Shown one piece after another: positions 1-7,688 of a stretch of DNA of 36,553 bases. The DNA is taken from assembly GCA_018714725.1 (NCBI GenBank), contig DVMZ01000102.1, positions 1 through 36,553 on the forward strand. The letters are read 5' to 3'. The first letter of the stretch is position 1; every line of letters starts with the position of its first letter. The stretch comes from Candidatus Scatosoma pullistercoris (GTDB taxonomy: Bacteria > Bacillota > Clostridia > Christensenellales > Borkfalkiaceae). The notes under the pieces are model-generated. The model saw nothing but the letters and a program-made list of their open reading frames with translations. It searched no databases and was not told where the DNA came from. The translations under genes were made by a program, and so were the position numbers.

Positions 1-158
1 CCGGACGGCGATGAAACGGACACCGCTCTTGAAGGCACTTTTGTTCCGTTCCGAAAAAGGACACCCGATTGCGGCGGTCTGCATGGCGATTCCGTAAGTT
101 TTCCGGACAAATTCCGCACCGACCGTCAGGAACAGAAAAACGTTTCGCTTGCAGTTTC

Positions 159-740
159 TCAGCCCTCCCGGATGACGCCGAGCAGCCCATGCAACAGAAA
201 CTTCTCCGTCAGCTTCGCCAGTTCGCTGGCGGATTCCCGCGCCTCTCCCTTATCCGACCAACGGCGGATAAGCGCATTGAATCCCGACTGCATGAAACCC
301 GTAAAATATTCTTTGTCCACATTCTCCGGCAAAAGTCCGTCCTCCGTCCATTGCCGGATCAATGTATTATTCAGCGCTTCCGTCACTTTCAGCGACAGGC
401 GGTTCTCCGAACCCTGTTCCAGAAAGCATTCGCGATATAGCCTGAAATTCTTTTCAATCACCTCTATGATGTGCAACACAGATTGATACACGGCGTCCGG
501 CTCGCGCATCGTCAGCTGCACCATCTGTTCCAGGCGCGCTTCGGCAATCACTCCGTCCAGAATTTCGTCCAGCAACGCATAGATGTCCTGATAATGAAAA
601 TAAAACGTGGGACGGCTGATTCTCGCCTCCCGGCAGATATCGGATACCGTGATCCGCTCCGGTTCCTTTTTGTCCAGCAGCTTCAAAAATGCCTTCCCGA
701 TCACCTCTTTGGTATATCGGCTCCGTATGTCCGTCTTCAT
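159..740 (-). CDS. TetR/AcrR-family transcriptional regulator
   Basis: A 193-residue DNA-binding repressor of the TetR type. An N-terminal helix-turn-helix lies at about residues 30-50 (ITVSDICREARISRPTFYFHY), with the RPTFYFHY recognition-helix pattern typical of the family. The rest is an all-helical ligand/dimer domain resembling the TetR_C_7 (DhaS-like) group. The ATG start is preceded by a strong GGAGGGG-type site 5 nt away. The gene is divergent from the ABC transporter pair starting at 889. The shared 148-bp region holds two inverted repeats that could be its operators, so it probably represses the transporter and itself. The ligand is unknown. The family call is firm; the target is inferred from position. 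Confidence 0.92.
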   Translation of the reverse strand: MKTDIRSRYTKEVIGKAFLKLLDKKEPERITVSDICREARISRPTFYFHYQDIYALLDEILDGVIAEARLEQMVQLTMREPDAVYQSVLHIIEVIEKNFRLYRECFLEQGSENRLSLKVTEALNNTLIRQWTEDGLLPENVDKEYFTGFMQSGFNALIRRWSDKGEARESASELAKLTEKFLLHGLLGVIREG

Positions 741-773
741 GGCACCCCTCCTCCGCTTTACAGCCCGGCGGAC

Positions 774-793
774 AGTGTAAGATAAGCTACACT
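774..793. promoter_or_regulatory. Inverted repeat, candidate TetR operator
   Basis: AGTGTA, an 8-nt spacer, then TACACT: perfect 6-bp arms between the divergent TetR gene and ABC operon, about 34 bp upstream of the repressor start. Size and place suit a TetR-family operator. No binding evidence. Confidence 0.45.
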
Positions 794-821
794 TCCCCGA
801 AAACTGACAGCTGATAAATTA

Positions 822-850
822 TTGACACCTGTAAGCAAATCTATTATAAT
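822..850 (+). promoter_or_regulatory. Sigma-A-type promoter of the ABC ATPase/permease operon
   Basis: TTGACA at 822-827, a 17-bp spacer and TATAAT at 845-850: a full consensus promoter 39 bp before the ATPase start codon at 889. Confidence 0.85.
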
Positions 851-859
851 AGATACAGG
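828..859. promoter_or_regulatory. Nested palindromes over the -10 box, candidate operator
   Basis: Perfect 16-bp palindrome ATCTATTATAATAGAT at 839-854 containing the -10 hexamer, bracketed by CCTGTA (828-833) and TACAGG (854-859). A repressor bound here would block RNA polymerase. The divergent TetR protein is the obvious candidate, but that is inference. Confidence 0.5.
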
Positions 860-888
860 CAGGCAAGTCAAGTGCCGGAGGAAAAAAA

Positions 889-1593
889 ATGAATCATTAT
901 GTGGAAATGGCCGGAGTCACCAAAATATACCGGATGGGAGAAATGGAAATCAAAGCCGCCGACGGCATTGATTTTTACATAGAGAAAGGCGAGCTGGCCG
1001 TGATCGTGGGCGCGAGCGGCGCCGGAAAGACCACCGTTCTGAATATTTTAGGCGGCATGGATACCGCGACAAGCGGGCAGGTATTTGTCGACGGACAAGA
1101 CATCAGCGGCTTTAAAGGAAAAAAACTGGTGCACTACCGCCGCGAGGACGTCGGGTTCGTCTTTCAGTTTTACAACCTCATGCAGAATCTCACCGCGCTG
1201 GAAAACGTGGAGCTGGCTTTACAGATCAGCAAAAAGCCGCTTTCGGCGGAACAGGTGATCCGCGATGTGGGATTATACGACCGAAGAGACAATTTTCCCG
1301 CTCAGCTTTCCGGCGGAGAGCAACAGCGCGTCGCCATCGCCCGGGCGCTGGCGAAAAACCCGAAGCTGCTCCTCTGCGACGAGCCGACGGGCGCGCTCGA
1401 TTACGTCACGGGAAAATCCGTCCTGAAATTGCTGTACGACACTTGCAGACAAAAGGGCGTGACGGTGGTCATCATCACGCACAATTCCGCCCTCACCCCC
1501 ATGGCCGACCGCGTCATCCGCATCAAGAGCGGAAAAGTGCTCAGCTCCGAAATCAACGAACATCCCACGCCGATCGAAAACATAGAATGGTGA
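889..1593 (+). CDS. ABC transporter ATP-binding protein (MacB/LolD/BceA type)
   Basis: A 234-residue ATPase that would power the adjacent FtsX-type permease. All ABC motifs are present: Walker A GASGAGKTT (41-49), Q-loop VFQFYN (Gln93), signature LSGGEQQR (140-147), Walker B LLLCDEPTGALD (Asp164, Glu165) and switch His198. The EPTGALD extension is typical of the MacB/LolD/BceA branch. The ATG follows GGAGGAAAAAAA, a strong binding site. The permease starts 6 nt after the stop, so the two form one operon from the promoter at 822-850. The system may act on antimicrobial peptides, lipoproteins or other envelope substrates. The substrate cannot be read from sequence. Confidence 0.95.
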   Translation: MNHYVEMAGVTKIYRMGEMEIKAADGIDFYIEKGELAVIVGASGAGKTTVLNILGGMDTATSGQVFVDGQDISGFKGKKLVHYRREDVGFVFQFYNLMQNLTALENVELALQISKKPLSAEQVIRDVGLYDRRDNFPAQLSGGEQQRVAIARALAKNPKLLLCDEPTGALDYVTGKSVLKLLYDTCRQKGVTVVIITHNSALTPMADRVIRIKSGKVLSSEINEHPTPIENIEW

Positions 1594-1599
1594 AAAGCG

Positions 1600-4053
1600 A
1601 TGAAAGCATTTCATAAAAATTTTTTCCGGGAACTGTTCCGGAACAAAACCCGGTTCGTTTCCGTGTTCTTTATCGTACTTCTCGGCGCGGCGTTCTTTTC
1701 GGGAATCCGTTCCAGCGAGAGCGATATGCTTTTGTCCGCGGAACAGTACTACGACCGGAGCAATTATTACGATGTCAAAGTCGTCTCTACCCTGGGTCTC
1801 ACTCAGGCCGATCTCGACGCCCTGTCCGACGTAGAGGGGGTACAGGCCGTTTACGGCGGATTCAGCCGGGATGTGCTGTGCACCGACGAAAAAAATTCGG
1901 CGCTGAAACTCATCGCCTTGCAGGAAAACGTGAACATCCCCACCGTCGTCACCGGCGAGTTGCCCCGGGAGGACAACGAGTGCCTGATGGACAACGTGTT
2001 TTTTGAAAACAACCATTACAGGGTCGGCGACAAAATCACGCTGGAAGACGACGGGTCGGGAATCACGGAATTTTATATCACCGGATCGGCAAATCTGCCC
2101 GAATATATGGACTTAAACCGCGGCACGGGCACCCTCGGCAGCGGTAAACTGAGCGGGTTTCTGCTGGTCAAACAGCAAATTTTCGACGCCGATTACTTCA
2201 CGGAAGCCTATCTGCTCCTCGAAGGCGCCAAAGAGCTGGACAGCTTCGATCCGGAATACGAAGAACTCTCGGAAACCGTTCAGGAAAGGATCCTCGACAT
2301 TTCGGACGCCGCCTGCAAAAGGCGCTTTGAAGAAATTTACGGCATTCCCGCCGACATGGCCCCCGAAGGACTTTTGCCTTCCTGGTACATACTCGACAGG
2401 GACATGGTCGCATCCACCGTCAATTATCAGAACGACGCAGAGAGAATCGGCAATCTCGGAAAACTTATCCCGATCATCTTCTTCCTGGTGGCCACCCTCG
2501 TCAGCCTGACCGCCATGACCCGGCTGGTGGCCGAACACAGGGGCGAGATCGGTGCGCTCAAAGCGCTGGGCGCGGGGAATTTTGCCATTCTGATGAATTA
2601 TTTTGCCTTTGCGATGATTCCGACGATATGCGGCGGCGTGATCGGGGTCCTGATCGGAGAAAAAGGCCTGCCGTTTGCCATTCTGCACACTTACCAGATG
2701 CTGTACAAAGGACTGACGGAATTCACGCTGCCCTACAACCTCCGGGAGGGGGCCATCGCCATCCTCGTCAACATTCTCTGCACGGGAGGCGCAACCCTGC
2801 TGGCCTGTTACAAAACCGCCAACGATTTTCCCGCCCGCATTCTCCGGCCCGAAGCGCCGCAGAGCGGCAAACGGGTACTTCTCGAACGAATCCCTTTCCT
2901 CTGGAAACGGCTGAATTTTACTTTCAAATCCACTTTCCGCAATATGTTCAGCTATAAAAAGCGATTCTTCATGACGGTGATCGGGATCGCCTGTTGTATG
3001 GGCCTGGTGCTGATGGGATTGGGGCTCCACGATTCCATCGGGGTGATCGCCGACAAACAATATGCGGAAATTTCGCATTACGACGCGTCGGTTTCTCTCA
3101 CCGCGGAATATGACGCCGGGACGGCCGCGGAGATCGTTGACGCCGTATCGGAACTGACCCCGTCCGCTTCCGGACTCGCTTTCTACGAAAAGACCGTCGA
3201 ACTGTCCGGCGCGGGAACTTCGCACGAAGCGGTGCTGGAAGTCCCCCTTTCCGAAGAAAATATCGCGGAATATTTTACTTTCCGCCACCGGACCACCCGT
3301 CGCGGCATTTCTTTTCCGGAAAGCGGCGCGCTCATCAGCGAAAAGACCGCCAATTTCCTCGACGTAAAAAAGGGAGACGTCATCAAAGTCAGGATCGGCG
3401 GCGAATCGGCGGAAGTCAGAATTGCCGACATCTATGAAAATTACATCGGCCATTATCTCTTTCTGCCGCGGGCCGAATATGAAACGCTGTTCGGGCAGGA
3501 AACGGTTTTCAACCGCATTTTCATGACCTATCCCGCCCTTTCGGAAGAGGAAGAAAATCTTTTGGGCAGCCGGCTGATTGCAACCGACCGCGTACAGGGC
3601 GTCACCTTCATCGCCGATACGCTCGACTGGGCGACCGATACGCTTTCCTCCCTCAACACGATCATCTACATCGTGCTTGCGGCGGCGGCGCTCCTCGCCT
3701 TCGTCGTGATTTACAATCTGAATATCATCAACATCGCCGAGCGCAACCGCGAACTGGCCACCTTAAAAGTGCTGGGCTGTTACGACCGGGAAGTGGCGGC
3801 CTATGTCTACCGGGAAAATATCTTTCTGACTTTGCTCGGCACCCTTCTGGGCATCGGCGTGGGCGTTCTGCTGCACCGCTACATCATCGTTTCGGTGGAA
3901 GTTGACCTGATCATGTTCAGCCGGTCCATTGCGCCGCTCAGCTTTCTGCTCGGAACCCTCATCACTCTGTTCTTCTCAGCCGTCGTCAATCTGCTGATGT
4001 ATTACCGGCTGAAAAAAATCGATATGATCGAATCCCTGAAAAGCGTGGAGTGA
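1600..4053 (+). CDS. FtsX-family ABC transporter permease, 817 aa
   Basis: Membrane subunit partnering the ATPase just upstream. Hydrophobic segments lie near residues 20-40, 288-310, 330-358, 384-406, 452-478, 690-712, 735-760 and 775-805. Two FtsX repeats are visible, the first around 285-410 and the second around 685-810, separated by large extracytoplasmic regions (about 40-285 and 480-685). This fits the long two-FtsX-domain permeases of Bacillota. No signal peptide is separable from the first membrane helix. Translation is probably coupled to the ATPase, since the 6-nt gap leaves little room for a separate strong ribosome site. The substrate is unknown; TetR-type control suggests induction by a small hydrophobic ligand or drug. 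Confidence 0.93.
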   Translation: MKAFHKNFFRELFRNKTRFVSVFFIVLLGAAFFSGIRSSESDMLLSAEQYYDRSNYYDVKVVSTLGLTQADLDALSDVEGVQAVYGGFSRDVLCTDEKNSALKLIALQENVNIPTVVTGELPREDNECLMDNVFFENNHYRVGDKITLEDDGSGITEFYITGSANLPEYMDLNRGTGTLGSGKLSGFLLVKQQIFDADYFTEAYLLLEGAKELDSFDPEYEELSETVQERILDISDAACKRRFEEIYGIPADMAPEGLLPSWYILDRDMVASTVNYQNDAERIGNLGKLIPIIFFLVATLVSLTAMTRLVAEHRGEIGALKALGAGNFAILMNYFAFAMIPTICGGVIGVLIGEKGLPFAILHTYQMLYKGLTEFTLPYNLREGAIAILVNILCTGGATLLACYKTANDFPARILRPEAPQSGKRVLLERIPFLWKRLNFTFKSTFRNMFSYKKRFFMTVIGIACCMGLVLMGLGLHDSIGVIADKQYAEISHYDASVSLTAEYDAGTAAEIVDAVSELTPSASGLAFYEKTVELSGAGTSHEAVLEVPLSEENIAEYFTFRHRTTRRGISFPESGALISEKTANFLDVKKGDVIKVRIGGESAEVRIADIYENYIGHYLFLPRAEYETLFGQETVFNRIFMTYPALSEEEENLLGSRLIATDRVQGVTFIADTLDWATDTLSSLNTIIYIVLAAAALLAFVVIYNLNIINIAERNRELATLKVLGCYDREVAAYVYRENIFLTLLGTLLGIGVGVLLHRYIIVSVEVDLIMFSRSIAPLSFLLGTLITLFFSAVVNLLMYYRLKKIDMIESLKSVE

Positions 4054-4099
4054 CCGCGCTTTTCGCAGAGTGTCGCGAAAGGAATGGACTCCGGCATAT

Positions 4100-4138
4100 T
4101 CCGGCGGCGTTCCGGCCGTTTGCCGGAACGCCGCCGGA
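4100..4138. repeat. Perfect 17-bp inverted repeat (hairpin)
   Basis: Arms 4100-4116 and 4122-4138 are perfectly complementary, with a 5-nt CGTTT loop. The stem is very GC-rich and lies 47 bp after the permease stop. There is no U-tract on either side, so it may act as a 3'-end stabiliser or part of a tandem terminator with the next hairpin. Confidence 0.75.
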
Positions 4139-4189
4139 GACGCCCTCGCCTTACGATATGCGGCCTGCCGCGCAAAACGCAAAAGAAAA

Positions 4190-4219
4190 GCCCCGTTCCG
4201 AATCGCTTCGGGACGGGGC
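4190..4219. terminator. Bidirectional rho-independent terminator
   Basis: A 13-bp stem (4190-4202 with 4207-4219, one G-U pair) and TCGC loop. It is preceded by AAAAGAAAA and followed by TTTCC, so it has a good U-tract (TTTTCTTTT) for minus-strand transcripts from the kinase operon and a short one for plus-strand transcripts of the ABC operon. Confidence 0.8.
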
Positions 4220-4412
4220 TTTCCGGAAAGTAATTTCCCTTCTTCCTCCTGACGGCTTACCGGACAGCCGTTGCTTCCGGATTTTCAAAGCCGTTTCATA
4301 AGCCGGATTTTCGCTTTTTCCGAAAAAAAATCATATAATAAGATGCACCCGTTCCGGCATAATCGGGGCAGGAACCGACCATAATAAGGACAAAACAACT
4401 CGGGAGGCGTTT

Positions 4413-4502
4413 ATGCTTTGGATCGGAATACTCATCGGCGTGATTATCGGCAGCAACATCGGCGCAATTTTTATGGCGCTTTTTAAAATCAATAAAAACT
4501 GA
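4413..4502 (+). CDS. 29-residue single-pass membrane microprotein (DUF3789-like)
   Basis: A very short ORF, MLWIGILIGVIIGSNIGAIF followed by MALFKINKN, preceded by a clear CGGGAGGCG ribosome site 4-5 nt before the ATG. Residues 1-24 form one hydrophobic helix with glycine/small-residue spacing, and the C-terminus is basic (KINKN), which favours a cytoplasmic tail. Length and composition resemble the tiny DUF3789-type membrane proteins of Bacillota and their phages; that match is from memory of the pattern. It stands alone on the plus strand, converging with the kinase whose stop lies 8 bp away. The function is unknown. Confidence 0.6.
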   Translation: MLWIGILIGVIIGSNIGAIFMALFKINKN

Positions 4503-4514
4503 CCCCGCCTCAGT
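4498..4514. terminator. Small hairpin spanning two convergent stop codons
   Basis: ACTGA (4498-4502) pairs with TCAGT (4510-4514) across a 7-nt loop. Read on the minus strand it is followed by TTTTTATT, like a weak intrinsic terminator for the kinase. The stop codons of the microprotein and the kinase sit in the opposite arms. Confidence 0.4.
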
Positions 4515-5619
4515 CCCTGCAATACTTCGCGACGATCTCTTCCATATCGTCCATCCGCCCGATCATATCGTCCGCCAGCGCAAGATGGCATCTCGCACGG
4601 ACAAAGTTCTGGTCGGGATAATGTATCTTGAAATATTTATCTCCGTCGAGATAATCGGTGAGGAAGCGCATACCGCATTCCACGGTCATCGTCAGGGCGC
4701 CCAGCGCCATCGACTCTTTTTCCTTCTGCGTGAGAGTCTCCCGCACGCTACCGACGAACCCCTTGGTAAACGCTTCGTATTTCACCATGTCGACGGAGAC
4801 TTTTTTGATGTCCCGCTCGTCCTCCGCGCCCGTATTGGCGCCCGAACGGATCGCGTCCCCGAAATCGAATGCGACCAGCCCCGGCATTACGGTGTCCAGA
4901 TCGATGACGGAGAGGTGTGTGAGCGAATCCTTGTCGAAAAGGATATTGCTGCATTTGGTGTCGTTATGCGTCACGCGGAGCGGAAGCTCCCCGCGGCGCT
5001 GCATTTTATACATTTTTGTGGCCAGTTCTTCCAGCCGGAAATACTGATCGATTTCCGGTTTCACCTCCGCCGCGCGATGGCATACGTCCGCCTCGACGGA
5101 TTTCCGGAAAGTTTCGTAGCGCATGACCGTATTGTGGAAATGCGGAATGGCAATGTGCAGTTTTTCCACGGGATAATCGGCGAGATACTTCTGAAATTCC
5201 CCGAACGCCTTTCCCGCTTCCTCCATCACCTTAGCGCTTTCCGCATTGAGAAAAGTGACGGAATCGTCGATAAAGCGGCAACAGCGCCAGAATCCGCCGT
5301 CCTCGGCGATCGTATAATATTCCCCCGCCGCCGTCTTCTGATAATGCAAGACGCTGCGTTTGGCGCTTACGCCCGTCTCTTTGATTTTTGAGCGTATGTA
5401 TTCGGTGACGGCAATCGTATTCTCCATCACTTCCACGGGATTGCGGAACACATAGGTGTTCACGCGCTGCAAAATATAGTCCTTGATCTCCCCGTCTCTG
5501 AAAAAATAAACTTTATACGTCGTATTGATGTGGCCGTAAGTAATCGTTTCGTAAGAACGATACTCCCCCCGAAGCTGAAATACCCGGCATACCTGCAAGA
5601 TCATCTGCTCTTCCGTCAT
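4510..5619 (-). CDS. APH-fold sugar kinase (NahK-like phosphotransferase family)
   Basis: A 369-residue protein of the aminoglycoside phosphotransferase fold. Catalytic-loop motif RVTHNDTKCSNILF lies near 215-228 (Asp220, Asn225), SVIDLDTVMPG follows near 237-247, and the metal-binding FDFGD is at 251-255. The N-terminal GHINTTYKVYF strand suits the nucleotide-binding lobe. The closest described relatives I recall are N-acetylhexosamine 1-kinases (NahK), not antibiotic-resistance enzymes. The paralogue at 31663-32730 shares nearly every motif and sits next to a nucleotidyltransferase. Here the kinase is the last gene after glmM, glmS and the dehydratase-like gene, so phosphorylating a free amino sugar at C1 is plausible. 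The sugar is not determinable from sequence. Confidence 0.85.
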   Translation of the reverse strand: MTEEQMILQVCRVFQLRGEYRSYETITYGHINTTYKVYFFRDGEIKDYILQRVNTYVFRNPVEVMENTIAVTEYIRSKIKETGVSAKRSVLHYQKTAAGEYYTIAEDGGFWRCCRFIDDSVTFLNAESAKVMEEAGKAFGEFQKYLADYPVEKLHIAIPHFHNTVMRYETFRKSVEADVCHRAAEVKPEIDQYFRLEELATKMYKMQRRGELPLRVTHNDTKCSNILFDKDSLTHLSVIDLDTVMPGLVAFDFGDAIRSGANTGAEDERDIKKVSVDMVKYEAFTKGFVGSVRETLTQKEKESMALGALTMTVECGMRFLTDYLDGDKYFKIHYPDQNFVRARCHLALADDMIGRMDDMEEIVAKYCRD

Positions 5620-5701
5620 AACCCAACCCTTCTTTCTCTGTTTTACATGATTTCTGTCCCGATCCGATCCGTTTCCGGTTTCTTTTCCCTTTGCCCGCCC
5701 T

Positions 5702-7666
5702 TCAGTTTTCCGCCGGTACCGGCTCCGGGTTCAGCGCTTCCGCGCCGATGGCGGCAGAGGATTCCCGCATAAACGCTTTCAGGCCCAGGTCCCGCTTTTC
5801 GATCGTATAAGTGGGCACCAGTTTTCTGACGTATTCCTTCATGCGGTCCGTCTCGCTGTACGCCTCGTCATACAACAGATCGAGCGTCTGCCAGAACGTT
5901 TCCTCGTCGAATTCCAGCGGCCTTGCGATGTTGATGAGGCCGTTGGGCGTCTTTTGCAGCCCTTCCTCTTTCATCAGCCGTTCCTCGTACAGTTTTTCGC
6001 CCGGCCGGAGTCCCGTGCATACGATGTCGATATCCACACCCGGTTCCAGTCCGGACAATTTGATGAGATTGTAGGCGAGATCGTAAATGCGCACGGGCTC
6101 GCCCATGTCGAGGACAAAAATCTGCCCGCCTTTTGCGTAAGCGCCCGCCTGCAAAACGAGGGAGACCGCTTCGGGAATGGTCATGAAATACCGGATAATA
6201 TCCTTATGCGTCACGGTGACGGGACCGCCTTCCGAAATCTGTTTGCGGAAGAGCGGAATCACCGAACCGTTGGAGCCGAGCACATTGCCGAACCGCACGG
6301 CGACGAATTTGGTATTTTTGCTGTGCCGGCCGATCGTCTGAATGATCATCTCGCAGATGCGTTTGGTCGCGCCCATGATATTGGTGGGATTCACCGCTTT
6401 GTCCGTCGAAATCTGTACAAAGGTCTCCACGCCGAATTCGTCCGCGCAACGCGCCACGTTGACCGTGCCGAACACATTGTTTTTCACCGCTTCGTTGGGA
6501 CTGGTCTCCATCAGGGGCACATGCTTGTGCGCCGCGGCATGAAAGACGATCTGCGGGCGGTACTTGGAAAATACGTCGCGCATTTTGCCCATATCCCGCA
6601 CGCTGGCAATCAGCGCGAGCAGATGCATCGAAGGGTATCTGCGCCTGAGCTCCTGCTCGATGTCGTAAGCGTTATTTTCATAAATATCGAGAATGATGAG
6701 AAGCCGGGGATTGTGCATGGCGATCTGGCGGCAGAGCTCGCTGCCGATCGATCCGCCGCCGCCCGTCACGAGCACCACTTTATTCTCGATATACCCCATG
6801 ATTTCGTCCAGATTGACCTTCACCTGTTCCCTGCCCAGAAGGTCCTGAATTTCCACTTTCCGGAGCTTGGAAACGGTCACCTGTCCGTCCGCGATCTGAT
6901 AGACGCCCGGCAGAACCTTGACGGGACATTTACAATCTTTGCAGCGATCGATCACGGCACTTTGAATTTTTTTGCTGGCGGCGGGCATCGTGACAAAAAT
7001 CTCTTCCACGCGGTATTTTTCCGCCAGCTGTTTCACGTCATACGTCGACCCCGCCACTTTTACGCCGGAAATATAATTCCCTAATTTGGTCGGATCGTCG
7101 TCCGCAATACATACGGGCTTATAAGCGATCTTATCGGAAGTCAGCATCTCTTTGATGAGCACCAGCCCCGCGCTGCCTCCGCCCACAATCATCACCCGTT
7201 TCTTCTTGTTCTTTCCCCCGGACAGAAAATAGCGTAAAACAATCAGAATGCGCTTTGAAAAACGGACCATGCCCGCAAAATAGAACAAAAAAGCACTGAA
7301 CAGAAACGCGGTGTCCACGCGGATATATTTCCCGTGGGTAAAAAGGGCAAGCGCCGCATTCAAAGCGCACAGGCAGAGCACGGGAATGCAGAGTTTCAGG
7401 GCATCGATAATTCCCACGGACGAAAACACGATATCGTACATTCCGAACACCATGAAGAGCAAAACAGCCGCAGCGAGATCGGCAACCAGCCACATCGATA
7501 ACGGTTTCCAGCCGAATCCCCCCGTTTCTTTCATGGTGAGTACATAAGCGAGTATCCCCGCTGTCAGCACGAAAACGGCGTCCGTCAAAATCAGAAAAAT
7601 TTTATTTTTTAATTTTCTGTTGTTTTTCATAACCCGATAACCCTTCATCTGTTTGTCTGCGCTCAT
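5702..7666 (-). CDS. Membrane-anchored nucleoside-diphosphate-sugar 4,6-dehydratase (PglF/CapD/FlaA1 family)
   Basis: A 654-residue polysaccharide-biosynthesis protein. About four hydrophobic segments (24-44, 60-82, 88-110, 120-145) precede a first Rossmann region (GGGSAG, 162-167) and a second, catalytic short-chain-dehydrogenase domain with TGGGGSIGSE (301-310), HAAAHKHVPLME (376-387) and TDKAVNPTNIMGATKR (421-436). Met replacing the usual catalytic Tyr (MxxxK) is the hallmark of the UDP-GlcNAc 4,6-dehydratases of this family. It probably makes a UDP-4-keto-6-deoxy amino sugar for surface glycans. It follows glmS, which feeds UDP-GlcNAc supply. The start is uncertain: ATG at 7666 has only GGGCGG upstream, whereas ATG at 7630 (MKNNRK) has GAAGGG 10 nt upstream and may be the true start. 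Confidence 0.92.
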   Translation of the reverse strand: MSADKQMKGYRVMKNNRKLKNKIFLILTDAVFVLTAGILAYVLTMKETGGFGWKPLSMWLVADLAAAVLLFMVFGMYDIVFSSVGIIDALKLCIPVLCLCALNAALALFTHGKYIRVDTAFLFSAFLFYFAGMVRFSKRILIVLRYFLSGGKNKKKRVMIVGGGSAGLVLIKEMLTSDKIAYKPVCIADDDPTKLGNYISGVKVAGSTYDVKQLAEKYRVEEIFVTMPAASKKIQSAVIDRCKDCKCPVKVLPGVYQIADGQVTVSKLRKVEIQDLLGREQVKVNLDEIMGYIENKVVLVTGGGGSIGSELCRQIAMHNPRLLIILDIYENNAYDIEQELRRRYPSMHLLALIASVRDMGKMRDVFSKYRPQIVFHAAAHKHVPLMETSPNEAVKNNVFGTVNVARCADEFGVETFVQISTDKAVNPTNIMGATKRICEMIIQTIGRHSKNTKFVAVRFGNVLGSNGSVIPLFRKQISEGGPVTVTHKDIIRYFMTIPEAVSLVLQAGAYAKGGQIFVLDMGEPVRIYDLAYNLIKLSGLEPGVDIDIVCTGLRPGEKLYEERLMKEEGLQKTPNGLINIARPLEFDEETFWQTLDLLYDEAYSETDRMKEYVRKLVPTYTIEKRDLGLKAFMRESSAAIGAEALNPEPVPAEN

Positions 7667-7688
7667 CCGCCCGAAATCCCGGCTGCCG

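Larger units (their letters stand above)
4054..4412. other. Gene-free interval with two strong hairpins
   Basis: This 359-bp stretch between the permease and a small plus-strand gene contains the hairpins at 4100-4138 and 4190-4219, then an AT-rich segment with TATAAT at 4334-4339 that may start the small gene; no good -35 was found. No other coding sequence is supported. Confidence 0.6.

Noticed and set aside
1..158. Possible gene edge: a minus-strand ATG near 84 runs open to the window start
   Set aside because: Only 28 codons are visible, with no ribosome site or recognisable pattern, so no gene is claimed.
4510..5619. Aminoglycoside-resistance gene (from the APH fold)
   Set aside because: The motif set and the paralogue next to a nucleotidyltransferase fit sugar kinases; nothing suggests antibiotic resistance.
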